DNA of 64,000 bases from Rhizomys pruinosus (GCA_009823505.1 VZQC01004693.1:4469702-4533701); one strand, 5' to 3'; positions 21,850 through 34,500 are shown, numbered from the stretch's first letter. Program-made: numbers and translations. The notes: a model not told the origin generated them from the letters alone.

Positions 21850-22262
21850 ATCTTAGTATCTCACCATGTAAAATTGTCTCCACTTTTGGCAACTTTTAAT
21901 AATAAAATGGTTAATGATATCCAAAGACTAAAATGTAGGTTACTATTTAGTTAATGATTTAGTGAGTTCTCCAAAACATTTCTCAATATGAGGGGTAATT
22001 GGAGGTACTACTGTTACTTAAAAGAAGACAAGTTTTGGTCAATCTCACTGATTGCTTTGGTAATTAATTATACCATAATCCCCACAATCTTATGAGAGTT
22101 GGTCTTATTATTAACCTTACTCATATTTCAGATTCCTTTAACAATTTCTCTCCCAATGCAATACCCAAACCACACATTATTATGAGAAGGAGTTGAAATC
22201 AATCTAATAGGACTTTACTTCAGTTACAATAACACCTGCTATTTAGCAAAAATATGATCAAT
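21850..22262. other. Unique AT-rich DNA
   Basis: Nothing is recognised. Confidence 0.5.
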
Positions 22263-22441
22263 ATGTTGAGTGTGGTGGCATACATCTTTAATTCTAGGCC
22301 TTGGAAGGTAGAGGCCAGTGGATCTCTGTGAGATCCAGGCTAGCCTGGTCTACATAGTGAGTTCCAGGAGGGCTGGGACTAGGGATGCCTTGTCAAAATA
22401 AATAAATAAATAAATAAATAAATACACACACACACACACAC
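22263..22441 (+). mobile_element. B1 SINE with (AAAT)n(AC)n tail
   Basis: B1 body (gtgtggtggcatacatcttt, then agcctggtctacatagtgag) ending in AAAT repeats and then CA repeats, a usual fate of A tails. Confidence 0.82.
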
Positions 22442-22534
22442 AGTCAATGCAACTTGTTTCTAACTCATATGTACTCTCGTATAAGCTCTTATGTACCAAG
22501 GTATAGTCTAATCCCATTTAATAAAAACTAACAA

Positions 22535-22705
22535 GTGAGCTGGGCATGGTGATGCACAACTTTAATCCTAGCACTCAGAAGGCAGAGGCAGGCAGATCTT
22601 TGTGAGTTCAAGGCCAGTCTGGTCTACAGAGCAAGTTCCAGGACAGCTGGGGCTATGGGAGACCCTGTCTCAAAAAGACCAAAAAAAAAGAAAAAAAAAC
22701 TAACA
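22535..22705 (+). mobile_element. B1 SINE
   Basis: It reads gctgggcatggtgatgcaca, then gagaccctgtctcaaaaaga. The flanks aaaactaacaagtga appear on both sides (near 22525 and 22696), consistent with a TSD. Confidence 0.85.
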
Positions 22706-23765
22706 AGTGAAACGACACTCTGTTAGGTCTCATTCCTCTTTGGAATAAAAAGTCTTACCCTTTTCAGGCTGACCTGGTTCATCAACGGATACTCTGTTGG
22801 ATATCCATTACTGATAGTCACAGCTGTCCATTTATGGGCTTTTCTTAATTTGGCTAGACATGCTAGAACAGCATTACTGACTCAATATTAACAGTATTTC
22901 TAACTTCTATAAATTGGATACTTTAATATTTGCCCTATATTCATTCAAGTGCCAAATACACCTCGTTCAGACAACTACTAACACTCTTGTCCCCTTGACG
23001 TGGTCTCCTGCTTTCCTTAATAGCTTCTCTCCTTCTAAGCAGGAGTTTTCCTAAGGGGTTAGGTGGAGGCAAAATTGAAACACAAACCAACAGATAGAAA
23101 GCCCACACTCTCAGAATACTCCTTTCCAGCCCTTTAAGCCATGCCATGTGTTTAACCAACTTAGAACCAGGTGCCAACAACTACCCCAGAGCCTGGCAAA
23201 ATTATTCAAACCAGCCTGCATACCCTGACTTGCACATTCCTTTCCACAGAAAGCACAATAAAGACCTTTGCCCATGTTTTTTTCTCTTTCTATCTGCCTC
23301 CTAAGCCTTCCACTCCCCACACGGCTTTCCCAGGTGTGGCCGGCTTGCTCCTAGGAGCTGTAAGCAACCAACAATCTCCTCAGAGACAAAACTGTCCCCT
23401 TCCAATACCTCCAATTTTCTACTCATACTCTACATTCTGAAACACCCAATTTCCTTCTTTTGTCTTTCAGTGGCTGTAGCCTGTTAAAATTTCTGACACA
23501 GCCGTCATATGGCCCCCAAGCTTGGTCATCCCATCTTCGGCTGTGGCTGTGGAATTGCCTCAACTCTTTAGGATGTAGAATTGCCCATGGCAGGCTTTCT
23601 GACTTTAGATGCCTATGTCACACAGAAATTAAAGGAAGCCCCAGAGTTAACTTATGTACTGTGTCTAGTCACAGTACTCTGTTGGATTGCCACGGGTAAA
23701 TACTGGTACCCTTTGTGGAGGAAGAAGGTGAGCCTACTACCTCTATCTCTGATCTCCTCCCAGTT
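22706..23765. other. Unique DNA with a possible old LTR end
   Basis: No gene is recognised. Near 23250-23345 the text cacaataaagacctttgccc followed by a T/C-rich run resembles the poly(A) part of a rodent retroviral LTR, but no partner LTR or TSD is visible. A short frame at 23581-23829 has no recognised family. Confidence 0.35.
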
Positions 23766-23774
23766 TTTATTCTA

Positions 23775-23998
23775 TTTTATTTTATTTTATTTATTATTTT
23801 ACGTGTATGAGTCTACTGTCTGCACGTAGGTAGGCACACCCGTGTCGTGCAATGCTGTGGAGGTCAGAAGAGGGTGTTGGATTCCCCTGGAACTGGAGTT
23901 AAAGATGGTTCTTACTCACCATGTGGGTTCTGGGAATCGAACCCAGGTCCTCGGCAAGAGCAGTTGGTGCTCTTAACCACTGAGCCATCTCTCCAGCC
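23775..23998 (-). mobile_element. B2 SINE
   Basis: Antisense, nearly full-length, short form; imperfect TSD tcctcccagttt / tcctcctggttt. Confidence 0.86.
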
Positions 23999-23999
23999 C

Positions 24000-25080
24000 C
24001 TCCTCCTGGTTTGTCATTGTATGTGTAGATCAGGAGGCTACTTTTTTGTCTTCTACCTCTTTCTTACCACCCAAGATCCAGAACAGGAAGACTTCCCTAC
24101 CTTCCCTCCCACAAGTATCCTAGTAACTCTTTTAAGTTTACCAAGCCCAGATCTTAAAATACCATATTAAGTTAAAGAGGAACATGTCAAAGAGGGAGAT
24201 GCCCACCAGACCTCTCTCTCCTCCCTAACATTCCTCCACCCAGCTTTCTCCTCCCACATAGTAGGGTGCACAGGAAGAGGCAGTTAATTATGTGGTGATT
24301 GTCAGTCATTTTAATATTTGAAAAAATAATATTTGTGATTAAAAATGAAATCAGCTGTGACTATAACCTTTAATTTTTGATGTACTATCCTTAGAAATAG
24401 CATGATTTTTAACTTTATATGTATTATTGTCATAGTTATGAAAGAGAGTCTTAAAAGCTGATATGTGAAAGTCATTAAAAGACTTCTCTTAATTTTGACA
24501 ATGTAAGCTATTCTTACTCCTCCTAGACATACAGATATAGATCTGCTCTGAGAGTTTTTCACACATTACAACCCAGCTGTCACATTCACATTTCTTTCTG
24601 CTGAGAACTGCCTAGAAAATGGATTTGCCAGACTGTAAGTGTGAAAACATAAGAAATGTGAGAAAAGTGAGTTAATATTAAATTCAAGCAGTGAAGTTTT
24701 GCTACTTCGTTGTGAGTGTGTATGTGTGTGCAAGCATACTCCTTATGTGTGAATTCTGATTCTTACTTGAAGTGTGAGGAAAAATAACAGATTCTCCAAC
24801 CTAAAAATAATGCACAAATTAGTTTGGATGTTCATAGCAAGAAATGCTGCCAGGAAATACCATTAGATGTGAACTGCGCACATGATAAGAGTTAGCAGCA
24901 GACTATGTTCCTGTTGCCTCTATTTTCCATATTTTCTGCCATATTCTACTAAAACATATGTCTTTTAAAGAAATAGGTGGCCAGATTTCAGACTGAAGCC
25001 CTCCACTGAGGTCTTCAAATTCTGAGTTAAGTTATCTATGAGGCCAAAATAAACAGAGCAATTTGAAGTTAAGACCACAC
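24000..25080. other. Unique AT-rich DNA
   Basis: Nothing coding or repetitive is recognised. Confidence 0.5.
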
Positions 25081-25084
25081 TAGA

Positions 25085-25475
25085 TTTGGACTACAAAGAT
25101 GATAGGTAAAGTGCCTGCTACACAAGAATGGGGATCCAAATTCAAATATGTGGCACTTGCATAAAACCCAGGGGTGCTGGTACGTGTCTTTAACCCCTGT
25201 ACCAATAGACGACTCCCAGAGCACCCTAGCCAGCTAGTCTAGCCAATCCGAGTCCTAGGTTAGGTGAAGAGAGCTAGTCTCAGAAGAATAAGGTATGAAA
25301 CGATGAAGGTAGACACCTGACCTCTGATGTTCATGTGTGCATGCACACACAGGCATCCACACCCACAAAAATATGTGCCACAAAGACCTGAGAGAAAGAG
25401 AGAGAGCAAGAGAGAAACAGAGACAGACACAGAGACAGAGACAGACAGAGAGAGACATAAAGAGAGACGAAAACT
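25085..25475 (+). mobile_element. Diverged B4/B3-like SINE plus GA-rich tract
   Basis: Phrases like aaagtgcctgctacacaaga and atgcacacacaggcatccac fit an old tRNA-derived SINE. It is followed by an (AGAC)n/(AG)n stretch (25390-25475). Confidence 0.5.
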
Positions 25476-25534
25476 ATACTAGCTTCTTAGGATTCATTTC
25501 TAAAAACAGAATACAAAATTTTACTTATTTAACT

Positions 25535-25680
25535 TTGTCTTTTTGAGACAGGATCTCCTTGTAGCCTAGCTGGTCTGGAACTCACTATGTAAGCCAGGAC
25601 AGCCTTGAACTCACAGAGATCCACCTTCCTCTGCCTCCTGGGTGCTGAGATTAAAGGCGTGCACCACCATGCCCGACCAG
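25535..25680 (-). mobile_element. B1 SINE
   Basis: It reads gagacaggatctccttgtag, then gcgtgcaccaccatgcccga on the plus strand, i.e. antisense B1. Confidence 0.85.
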
Positions 25681-25844
25681 AATTTTATTTATTCCAAATC
25701 ACAACATGAAAGCTAGAAATGTATAGTGATGTGGGGATTCTTGATATAAAGCCCAACTTTTCAGGCCCTAGTATATTCGAAATACTTACTAGGGGGTCAC
25801 AAGATCACATCAGAGTCAGGACCAGCATTTAAAAAGTATTTTTG

Positions 25845-25981
25845 TAGCTGGGCATGGTGGTGCACGCCTTTAGTCCTAGCACTTGGGAGGCAGAGGCAGG
25901 TGGATCTTTGTGGGTACAAGGCCAGCCTGGTCTACAGAGCGAGTTCCAGGACAGCTAGAGCTACAGGGAGACCCTCTCTCA

Positions 25982-26061
<80 letters not shown>

Positions 26062-26062
26062 G
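25845..26062 (+). mobile_element. B1 SINE with long (AT)n tail
   Basis: A B1 body ending in gagaccctctctcaaaa runs into an AT dinucleotide array of about 66 bp (25985-26050) and then ACAC. Array length is likely variable. Confidence 0.85.
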
Positions 26063-26069
26063 TTATAGT

Positions 26070-26280
26070 TATTTAAATTTTATGTCTATTAGTACATTGC
26101 CCACAGTATGTAAGTGTACCTGTGTCATACAATGCCTACAGAAGTCAGAAGAGGGCATAAGATCTCCTGGAACTGGAATTATGAATGGTTGTTAGCTGCC
26201 ATGTGGATGCTGGGAACCAAACCCAGGTTCTCTGCCGGAGTAGCCAGTGCTCTTAACTGCAGAGTCCTCTCCCCAGCCCC
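26070..26280 (-). mobile_element. B2 SINE, diverged
   Basis: Antisense: gaagtcagaagagggcataa, then gtcctctccccagcccc. Confidence 0.78.
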
Positions 26281-27965
26281 AGGACTAGCATTTTTTAGAC
26301 TGATGAAAAAGAAAATAGAGTATTATAATGGATCCTTTCCAGGAAAGTTATTGTTTGCATAAAATATACGTGTACATATATGTAAATATATGCACATATA
26401 TTCATATATAAACATTTGACTGGTCTGGAAATAAAATACATTCTTTGCTGTGTATTTCAAAATATGTATTATTTCATGTATATTTCAAAATACTCTCCTA
26501 AAATATCTACCAAAGGACTTTATTATTAGAAATATAGCACACACCAACACACACACACACGCACACACACACATCTACAACTAACTGCAACTCTTGATAT
26601 CCTCACATTTTTGTCTATGGAAATGGCTTTGTCTCCAGCCATTTGATTTCCATACCCTTACATTCTTCTCTAGCCATTGCGCTATTTGATTGGGGAAAAA
26701 TGAGCTTCTGGAGTGTTAGAAACAAGGAGAACGAATTTTTTCCTGCATGATAAAAGAAGTATTAGAGATTTCTAGTCATAATCCAAAATGGAAGGAAAAA
26801 TTCCAAAGAAAAGGAAAGAGAGACATGAAGGATAGGGTGGTAGCAGGCAGAGGCTCTACAAAGAAAGATGTCCAGTGGCAACAAATGGGCAGTATATTTA
26901 ATGTTTATTTCCAAAAAGTAACTTTTCTATGTGCAGATTCTGTGACTTTTCCTATGTCAATGCAACACTAGTGGAGGTCAGCTCCAGGCACAGTTTTCAG
27001 CAGGCAAAATTCTAAGTTTAATGAACTGACTGAGGAGCGGACATGAGGCAACACTTTCCCAAGGTGTTAGATTCTGAGATTTAATATTTATGAAAATATC
27101 TGTTAACTGAAAGAGAAAATAGGACCAAGAGTACATTCCCCCACCTACATAATCTACTCACTCTCCTGTCTGATGGTAAGGCCTCTGTAAGCATAAACCC
27201 AGGAGGTGTTTCCTTGGCCTCTGACTGCTAATTTGCAGCAATCTTTCCAAGATAACTCGGTGTAATTCAATATCACACAAGTTATTTCTCTCCAACTGCA
27301 TCCTTTTCTACCTAGCCTTCTGACCTACTCTGAGCAGCACAGATTATCTGCATACCCAGTAAGACAGTGTGAACCCCAGGATGCAAATTCTCTTTCTGAG
27401 ATACCGCTTAGAGGTTTTCCTCTTCTTTCTATAAAAAAATACAGCAAAGTATTACTTCACAAGTTTACTTTAAAGTACACATATAATGTGTGCATGTATG
27501 TGTGTGTGTGTGTAGCTGAAGGGTACGTAACAAAAATCACAATCTTGGGCTTCTTTTATCATGCAGAAAAAAATTTATTCTCCTTGTTTGTAACATTCCA
27601 GAACCTCATTTTCCTCTAATCAAACAGTGCAATGGTGTACTTGGTTAAAGGAAAAGCCATTTCCACTAGACAAAGACCTAAGGATATAGAAATAGTTGTA
27701 GTCAGTTGTAGGTGTCCTGCTTACTTGGAATGGATTATGATGAGACTTCAAAGATTCTTCTCATTCTCTGTAAAAATATCATTGTATAACATTAACCCAA
27801 TCCTTGAATGCTTTACAGACATGGAAAAGAATCTGGAAGTACAGCTCAACGAGCAAAGAGTTTGAATGAAGGCACCCTCTATAGTAGAAAAAGGCACTCT
27901 CTGGGGGCCATAGGGTGGTTGTGTGAAAATCCCAGTGCCAGTTGGCAAAGGAGGCCACTGAGTTT

Positions 27966-27966
<1 letters not shown>
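26281..27966. other. Unique AT-rich DNA
   Basis: Only a small (CA)n tract near 26548-26573 and a short GT run near 27500 stand out. Short frames have no recognised homology. Confidence 0.5.

Positions 27967-27967
<1 letters not shown>

Positions 27968-28006
<39 letters not shown>
27968..28006 (+). repeat. (AC)n microsatellite
   Basis: About 39 bp of AC dinucleotide. Confidence 0.95.
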
Positions 28007-28008
<2 letters not shown>

Positions 28009-29250
28009 TACAGGTGTTGTCACTGCTGCTGGCTGCACATCAGAGCTAGACTGCAGGACCCTGATGCTAAAGAAATACTTTAACTCTTAACACCCAGGGA
28101 ATTCAAGGTAAGCTAAGATGGAGGCTTTTTTCCCTGCTGGCTGGTTTTTGTAGAGCTAATAGGTGCTATACAGACTGCTGGGGCGGGGGGCAGGGGGCAG
28201 TTGCAAATAATTCTGCTGGGATATGCCCTGCATGCTTGCATGCTGTATTACCAAACTGCCAGACAACAGGTGTCTCCTAGTGCAATAGAGGCATGACTGT
28301 TGTGGTGCATCCAACTGCTTTCTATTGAATTTAAGGGCTGCTCCTCAGGACTGCTGCTATTAGCCAGGGCAAAAGCCCTTGGAGGAGGTCATAGGCCCCA
28401 CTTGGGAAGCAGCAGCTATTGTTTTGTTAAATGCATGTGATATGCCCATCACAGTGGCTTCTAAACATCCATTTTCACTCATAGAATGCTGGTGCTGCCA
28501 GCCTCTATCATGGAGGGAAATTCTTTTTTCAGTGGGCAGTGGTTTCTGCAAAGATTCATGACCAATCCAGCTGCTGAGGAAATTTGAATGTTGCTGTATC
28601 ATAGTGGCTTATTATCCAGCCACAATGGAAGAAAATATATACATATATGATCCCTATGAGGCTCTAGGGACCGCATGAAAGAAGGGGAAGAAAGAATGCA
28701 AGTAGAGTTTTATGTAGAATTGTATTCTGAATCGAAATATTATTTCCTCGAGGGATGAAGGAGGCTCATAAGACAAAATAAGCCACCAGAGAAACTTTCA
28801 AATATCAGGAAGTTAATGAACATTCAATACTTAGGAAGCTCAAAAAGTATTAACTCAGGAGTCCCTTCCCCCAAGGTTTTATACATATAAGCAAGAAACA
28901 TTGCTGTGAAAATCAGGCTCTTCTGTGAAGCCGCCTACACATTGGGGATGGGGGGAGGTCTCCGTAATACAGGTTTCATGAGTTGTCACTTATGCTGGGG
29001 TGAGCTTTTTGATAACAGCTACATTTGAGATTTGAGTCACTCACAAAACTCATTGGTTGAACAAGCTAGACTTGAGTGAATCATGTTGTTGTTCTGTTAC
29101 CCATTCCCTGTCTGAGGCAAACAGATGGTTGTTCATGTCTCCTCAGGGAAGGTCACACAGCACTGATCCAGTAGATCTCCAGGCCACACTAGGCTAGGTA
29201 CCTTATGCCCTGAGGATGAATATGAAACAAGATAAACAAACAATATTAAT
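28007..29250. other. Unique or very old repeat DNA
   Basis: A G-rich run lies near 28174-28198 (ggggcggggggcaggggg) with quadruplex potential. No gene or repeat family was identified. Confidence 0.4.
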
Positions 29251-29266
29251 AAGGTGCTTTATTATA

Positions 29267-29416
29267 GCCAGGCATGGTGGCGCATGCCTTTAATCCTAGC
29301 ACTTGGAAGGCAGAGGCAGGTGGATCTTTGTGAGTTCAAGTCCAGCCTGGTCTACAGAGTTCCAGGACAGGTGGGGCTACAGGGAGATCCTGTCTTGAAA
29401 AGACCAAAAAAAAAAA
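29267..29416 (+). mobile_element. B1 SINE with TSD
   Basis: The exact TSD AAGGTGCTTTATTATA at 29251-29266 and 29417-29432 brackets a near-complete B1 with A tail. Confidence 0.92.
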
Positions 29417-29432
29417 AAGGTGCTTTATTATA

Positions 29433-29995
29433 ATGTAATTATGAAAGGTGCTTTTCAGAAGATGAACTTGAACATTTAGAAGCCAGGAGAAGGCTCCACA
29501 GGGAAGGCAGAATCTTGGCAGTAAAATGCAAATAGACAAATTTTCAAACTTCCCAAGACGCCCTCTGACTTGCTCTTGGACACCTGCTATCAGATATATG
29601 CATATACTCATCGTGACACGCTCCTCAAGTCCTTCGCATTACTCCCAAATCCCTTTTCTTAAATTGCACATACCAATTTTATTGTTTGCGACATTCCATA
29701 TCACAATAGTACAGTGAGAGAAGAAAGCAGACCAGATCATCAAAGCTGAGCAGAAGATTACTCTGAGGATTTACTCTGAACTCCTCTTAAAACATGTGTG
29801 TGTGTGTCTTTTTAAGGTGGGACTTTTTACCACAGAACAGGCCCTTTATCCTCCCCTCCACTTGCTAAATAGAGCCACAACAAGCCTGTGTTTGCCTGAA
29901 GTTCAGAAACTAATCCCTGAGCTTCGGCTTCTGCTCCCTGCCCGGGGTCTCTTCCCATTCTCTCCTGTTAACAGGTCATCTAGCTTGCTATCCTT
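29433..29995. other. Unique DNA
   Basis: No gene or repeat is recognised. Confidence 0.5.
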
Positions 29996-29999
29996 TCTT

Positions 30000-30534
30000 T
30001 TTAGAATTTATTTTTTCAAAATTGTTTTAGCTTTTTTAAATTTCTTTAAATACTTGTATTGATGATTCGTGTATTCCATACATTATCTTTCAGTCCAATT
30101 TAGACACATTCCCCTCTTCCTACCCCCCACCCCACCCCAGTTCATGCCTTCTGCCAAACATGTCTTGTATCTTTCTCTCAGTTTTTCCAAAGTTTTTCAT
30201 GCAGAGGCTTGTTGTTTGGGGCAGAATTTAACTGTATCAGTCAGTTCTTTAACCCAATCTTTATGGTCGTGTTGTTGTTCTCTCCCCTTTGTATTGCTCC
30301 AACATATGCCTATATAACTATCACATGTGTATCAAAATTATGACCTCTGAGAATAAACTGTATGTTAATTCCAAAATATATTTAAGCATTCACATTTTCC
30401 CCTTTAATTTTATATTACTCTAAGGTATGAATCCGTATCTTCCACCCATATAGAGTAATTACAGAGTCTGAAAATAAGTGGTAGGTCGATTCTAGGGCCC
30501 ATTAAGAGATTCATATTATATTCAAGTCTGATTC

Positions 30535-30585
<51 letters not shown>

Positions 30586-30710
30586 CATATTATAACAGCA
30601 CAGTTGCTTTCAGATAAAAAGGAATATAATAATAATTTTGTTCAGCTTGCCTTTCAACTGCAGATTTGATGTTAGCATCCACAAATGAGGAAAACCATTT
30701 TTGGAATTCA
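30000..30710 (-). mobile_element. L1 3' UTR (minus strand), diverged
   Basis: T-rich start, then the L1 3' UTR signature in reverse complement (ccccaccccaccccagttca, tctgccaaacatgtcttgta) up to gatgttagcatccacaaatg near 30668. A (GA)n run at 30540-30582 lies inside. Confidence 0.75.
30540..30582 (+). repeat. (GA)n microsatellite
   Basis: About 43 bp of perfect AG repeat inside an L1 3' UTR. Confidence 0.95.
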
Positions 30711-30784
30711 CATTTGACTTTATTGAAGACACTTTTATGGAGTTGTCTATGGTCCCTCCTTAGGGTGCTTAGTGTAGGCTGAAC

Positions 30785-30950
30785 ATTAGAAACAGAGTCA
30801 TAGAATCATGGAATGCCAAGGAGGAATGAATCTTAAAGATCACCTGATAGAACAACCTCAGCTTACAAGCAAGGAATCCAAGACACGAACTTGACTCAAG
30901 ATATGAAACTGTTTGCTGGTAGTCACAAACCAACAGAACAATGGGTGCCA
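30785..30950 (+). repeat. Possible ancient mammalian repeat remnant
   Basis: The text gagtcatagaatcatggaat followed by ttaaagatcacctgataga resembles a common old mammalian repeat. It is too diverged to name. Confidence 0.3.
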
Positions 30951-32260
30951 GCCAGTTCAGTGTGCTTCTAATGAGTCGCAAGAAGTGAGCCACGGACCTG
31001 ACTCAGGAATGAGGAGGACAAAGTCCAAGTCAGGGAGGGTCTTAAGGAGTTTTGTAAATGGGGAATGCTAATTATGTATGCCTGCAAGATTGGGCTTTGA
31101 CACCACAGAATCCTCAGGGTTTGTAGCTGCGCACAAGAAGCAGAAGAGACTGGGCAGCTTCTTTTCCAACATAAAACGGGCGCAGACCGCCATCTGCTGG
31201 ACATCTGCTTTAATTCCGAAAGTGGAATATGCTCTGGGTCATACTCTACACAAAAGAAAGCTAGCTCTGTTATATTTATTCCTTTTCCTAATTCACAATT
31301 ATCTTCTCATTGTTACATTGTCGTCTTCACTACGGTGTACAGACACCATTACTTTCTCATCTAAGCTCCTAAGAAAAGGACATTATGAAACTCTCCAAGC
31401 ACACACAAAAGCAGAGAGAACAGTACGCTAAATCCTCAGATTCTCTCGCCCAAGTTTAAAGGTTAATTTTTTCCTACACTTTCTTCTCTCCCTCTCCTTC
31501 TGTCCTTGGTGAAGTAATTAAGCCAAATCCCAAGTCTCAGACAGGCTTTAAATTTTCAAGAAACCTATGATCTCTTTTTAAAATGGTCATTTCATCTCAT
31601 AAGCCCAATATTATTCTCACTGATGAAAGTTATTAGATCATTGCTTATTCAGTTCCCAGTCTGCAATCATATCCCCTGATTGCCTCAAAATATTGAATCA
31701 AAATAAGAATTCAACCCAACTCAATTTAGTCAAAATTTATGAGTTCGTACGCATCTAAAGAAAGTAAAGCCTGCAACCAGGAAGACTGAAGAGGAGAAGG
31801 GAGAAAGAGAGAGAGAAGGAAACAGAAAATCTTGGCAAACAGAGGGGTTACTGAGCCCAAACCCTTTCCTCTGAAGATGTCAACCTCTCAAAATTAGAAT
31901 GCAGGTTCAAATGAGACACACAAAAAATTATATAGTATCACCAGAAGTCAGCTAAAACTGGCAGATCAACATACTTATACTTCCTGTATCCTCCTCCTAA
32001 TGAGTCTTAGGACTCGTTTTGTTGTTTGTCCTCATTGATGTTTCGCTACTTTTTCTTCTGTTACAGACAGTGTATAGCAGTTGTTTAGTCTCCCTTCGAA
32101 ATTTAAATGAATTAAGGGAAACGCCCTTTAAGTGCAATATTCTCCTTCATTTATTGGTTGATAAGATTATGTCACCTAGTTTTGTTTCTTTTTCAAATCT
32201 CACAGAATCTATAAATTCTGAAATGTTTAGAATTTCTGTTTATATTCATGTCTACAAAAT
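30951..32260. other. Unique DNA with a CTCF-like site
   Basis: No gene is recognised. The only notable motif is at 31186-31200. Confidence 0.5.
31186..31200 (-). promoter_or_regulatory. CTCF-type core motif
   Basis: The minus strand reads CCAGCAGATGGCGGT, which fits the CTCF core pattern CCASYAGRKGGCRSY at every position. It lies outside any recognised SINE. Binding is not shown by sequence alone. Confidence 0.55.
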
Positions 32261-32284
32261 GTTTTAAACTATTGGGGTATGATA

Positions 32285-32448
32285 TTCTTGATAGTTTGTA
32301 TGAGGGTGTCCCCCATAGTCTTTAAGTATTCAGATATTTTGTATCCAGTTGATGGCACTGTTCTTGGAGGTCTTAGAAGGTGTGGCTGTGCTGGAGGAAG
32401 TACATCATTGGAGGCGGGCTTAGTGAGTTTAACAAGCCTTGCAGTCTC

Positions 32449-32512
<64 letters not shown>

Positions 32513-32693
32513 ACGGTGCTTATTGCGAGATGTGAACCTCGGCTTTCTACTCCAGCCCCAGCCACCATGCGTCCCGCCACAATGGACTCTGATTCCCTGG
32601 AACCGTCAATCATAAGCGCAAATAAACTCTTCCTTTTATAAGTTCCCTTGGTCATGGTGGTTTTATCACAGCAACAGAAAAGTGACTAAAACA
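32285..32693 (+). mobile_element. MaLR-type LTR with long (TC)n
   Basis: It shares ggtgtcccccatag, ggcactgttcttggaggtct, the AATAAA-bearing cgcaaataaactcttccttt and cagcaacagaaaagtgacta with the LTRs at 44364 and 46038. Its first bases are unlike theirs. The internal TC tract has grown to about 60 bp (32452-32511). Confidence 0.8.
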
Positions 32694-32754
32694 CCTTATT
32701 TCCTTCAGAATTTTGTGGACATGGCTCCTTTCTTGACTGTATTAAAAGTATTTC

Positions 32755-33055
32755 CTTTTTGAAACAGGTCTTCCTGTATAGTTCAGGTTGATATCAAATT
32801 CCATACATTCCTACTCTGAGCTCGCTTTATCCTGGGCTTGTACGGCAGGCACAGCCACACCCAGCCAACAATTACCTTATCTGTAGACAACTCAATAGAA
32901 CTGATTTTTGCCTTGGTAAGTTATTATTTGGGTAGTGGTGAGACAGAGTCTCCCTGTGGTCACACCTTGCCTAAAACACTCTGTAGACCAGGGTGGCCTT
33001 GATCTTACAGGTATCCACCTGCCTCTGCCTCCTGGGTGTCAGGATAAAAGGTGTG
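32755..33055 (-). mobile_element. Two diverged B1 SINEs
   Basis: Antisense B1 pieces at about 32755-32880 and 32940-33055 (gtagaccagggtggccttga, then ctgcctctgcctcctgggtg). Confidence 0.65.
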
Positions 33056-33059
33056 TGCC

Positions 33060-33215
33060 AGCAGGGCATGGTGGTGCACACCTTTGATCCCTGCACTCTC
33101 AAGGCAGAGGCAGGCGGATCTCTGTGATTTCAAGGCCAGCCTGGTCTACGGAGTGAGTTCCAGACCACCTAGGGCTACAGGGAGATTTTGTCTCAAAATC
33201 ACCAGGGCGGGGGTA
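33060..33215 (+). mobile_element. B1 SINE, inverted against its neighbour
   Basis: It reads gcagggcatggtggtgcaca, then ggctacagggagattttgtc. It abuts the minus-strand B1 at 32940-33055, forming an inverted pair. Confidence 0.82.
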
Positions 33216-33650
33216 CCATCACACCCAGCTTTTATCAGCGGGGGTGGGGTGGGGTGTTCTTTATCTTTGGATTTCAGCGTCACAACAAATGTATATGTCT
33301 GATTCTTCCTAATCCATTTTCCCCAGAATTTGCTTACATTTTCAAATTCAGTTCTTCCTTTCCTCCTCTGTGTTATCCCTCTACATTTGTCTTGGTTTTG
33401 CCTGCCATCCACATCTGCTGTCTTCTCATTCAGTGCCTTGGTCTCTTATTTTCCCCTCTGCATTCATTGCGATTCCTCCTAGGTCACTCTCTCCATTTTT
33501 AACTATATCTGTTCTGTTTCTTGCTTTTTCTACTTCATTTAATATATCAGCTGGGCAATAGCAGTGAATTTTCATGACCTTCATTGCTCAGAATTTTCCC
33601 TTTTCTACATGTGTATCATCTCATCTTGGAACTCTTGGGTTTTTAACATT
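33216..33650. other. Unique pyrimidine-rich DNA
   Basis: No family recognised. Confidence 0.45.
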
Positions 33651-33654
33651 TTAC

Positions 33655-34270
33655 ATTTTTTTCTTAACTTTGTATTGAATTTTTGCACTTTTCATACAAC
33701 ACTTCATAATAAAATTTAGAACCACTACTCATTCCATGCCCCCCACCCCTCCAGAGCTTGTATATTCTGCCATGCAGAATATACATCTTTGTCTCAGTTT
33801 TTTTTAATTATTCAATGCAGAAGTTTACTGTTTCAGTCAGCTCTTTGAACAAGTCTTTTTGTTATTTTTGTTCCCTTTAATTTTATATTACTCCAAAATA
33901 TGCATGTATACACTCCACACATATACCAAAATTATGACATGAAAACAAATTATAGGTTAATTCCAAAACCTGTTTAGGAATTCACCTTTTAACAGTAGAG
34001 TTGCATCCAGGTAAAAAGAAATGTTACTTTACATTCCTAAATTACATAGCAAGTTGATGTATTTTTTTTAAATGTTATAGTATCATCTGGTATTATATTT
34101 ACTAAAAATGAAAAAAATACTCAGTTGGCCTTAAAAAGGATTTGGTGCTAACATCCACAAATGAGGGACCCCATTCCCCATTTGTTTTATGGGGGACTGT
34201 GTTTCTTCACATAAGCATAAGAGTTTCTAGTTCCATCCATTTACTCGCAAATTTCATGATGTCATCTTTC
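33655..34270 (-). mobile_element. L1 3' UTR and start of ORF2 end
   Basis: Reverse complement of L1 3' UTR (ccccccacccctccagagct) reaching the ORF2 stop region near 34150-34270, where a B2 interrupts. Confidence 0.78.
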
Positions 34271-34274
34271 TTTT

Positions 34275-34500
34275 TATAATATTTAATTAATTATTTATAT
34301 TTTATGTGTATGAGTGTATTGCCTGCATGTAAGAATACCCTTGTCATGCAATGCCTGTGGAGGTCAGAAGAGGGCACTGAATCTCCTGGAACTGGAGTTA
34401 CAGAGATAATTGTTAGCTGCCATGTGGGTGCTGGGAATCGAACCCAGGTCCTCTGCAAGAACAGTCAGGGCTTCTAGCCACGGAGTCATCTATCTAGCCC
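34275..34500 (-). mobile_element. B2 SINE
   Basis: Antisense, short form: gtgtatgagtgtattgcctg, then gtcatctatctagcccc. Confidence 0.85.

Noticed and set aside
32269..32655. Overlapping frames with long Ser-Leu or Arg-Glu runs
   Set aside because: They translate the (TC)n microsatellite in a MaLR LTR.
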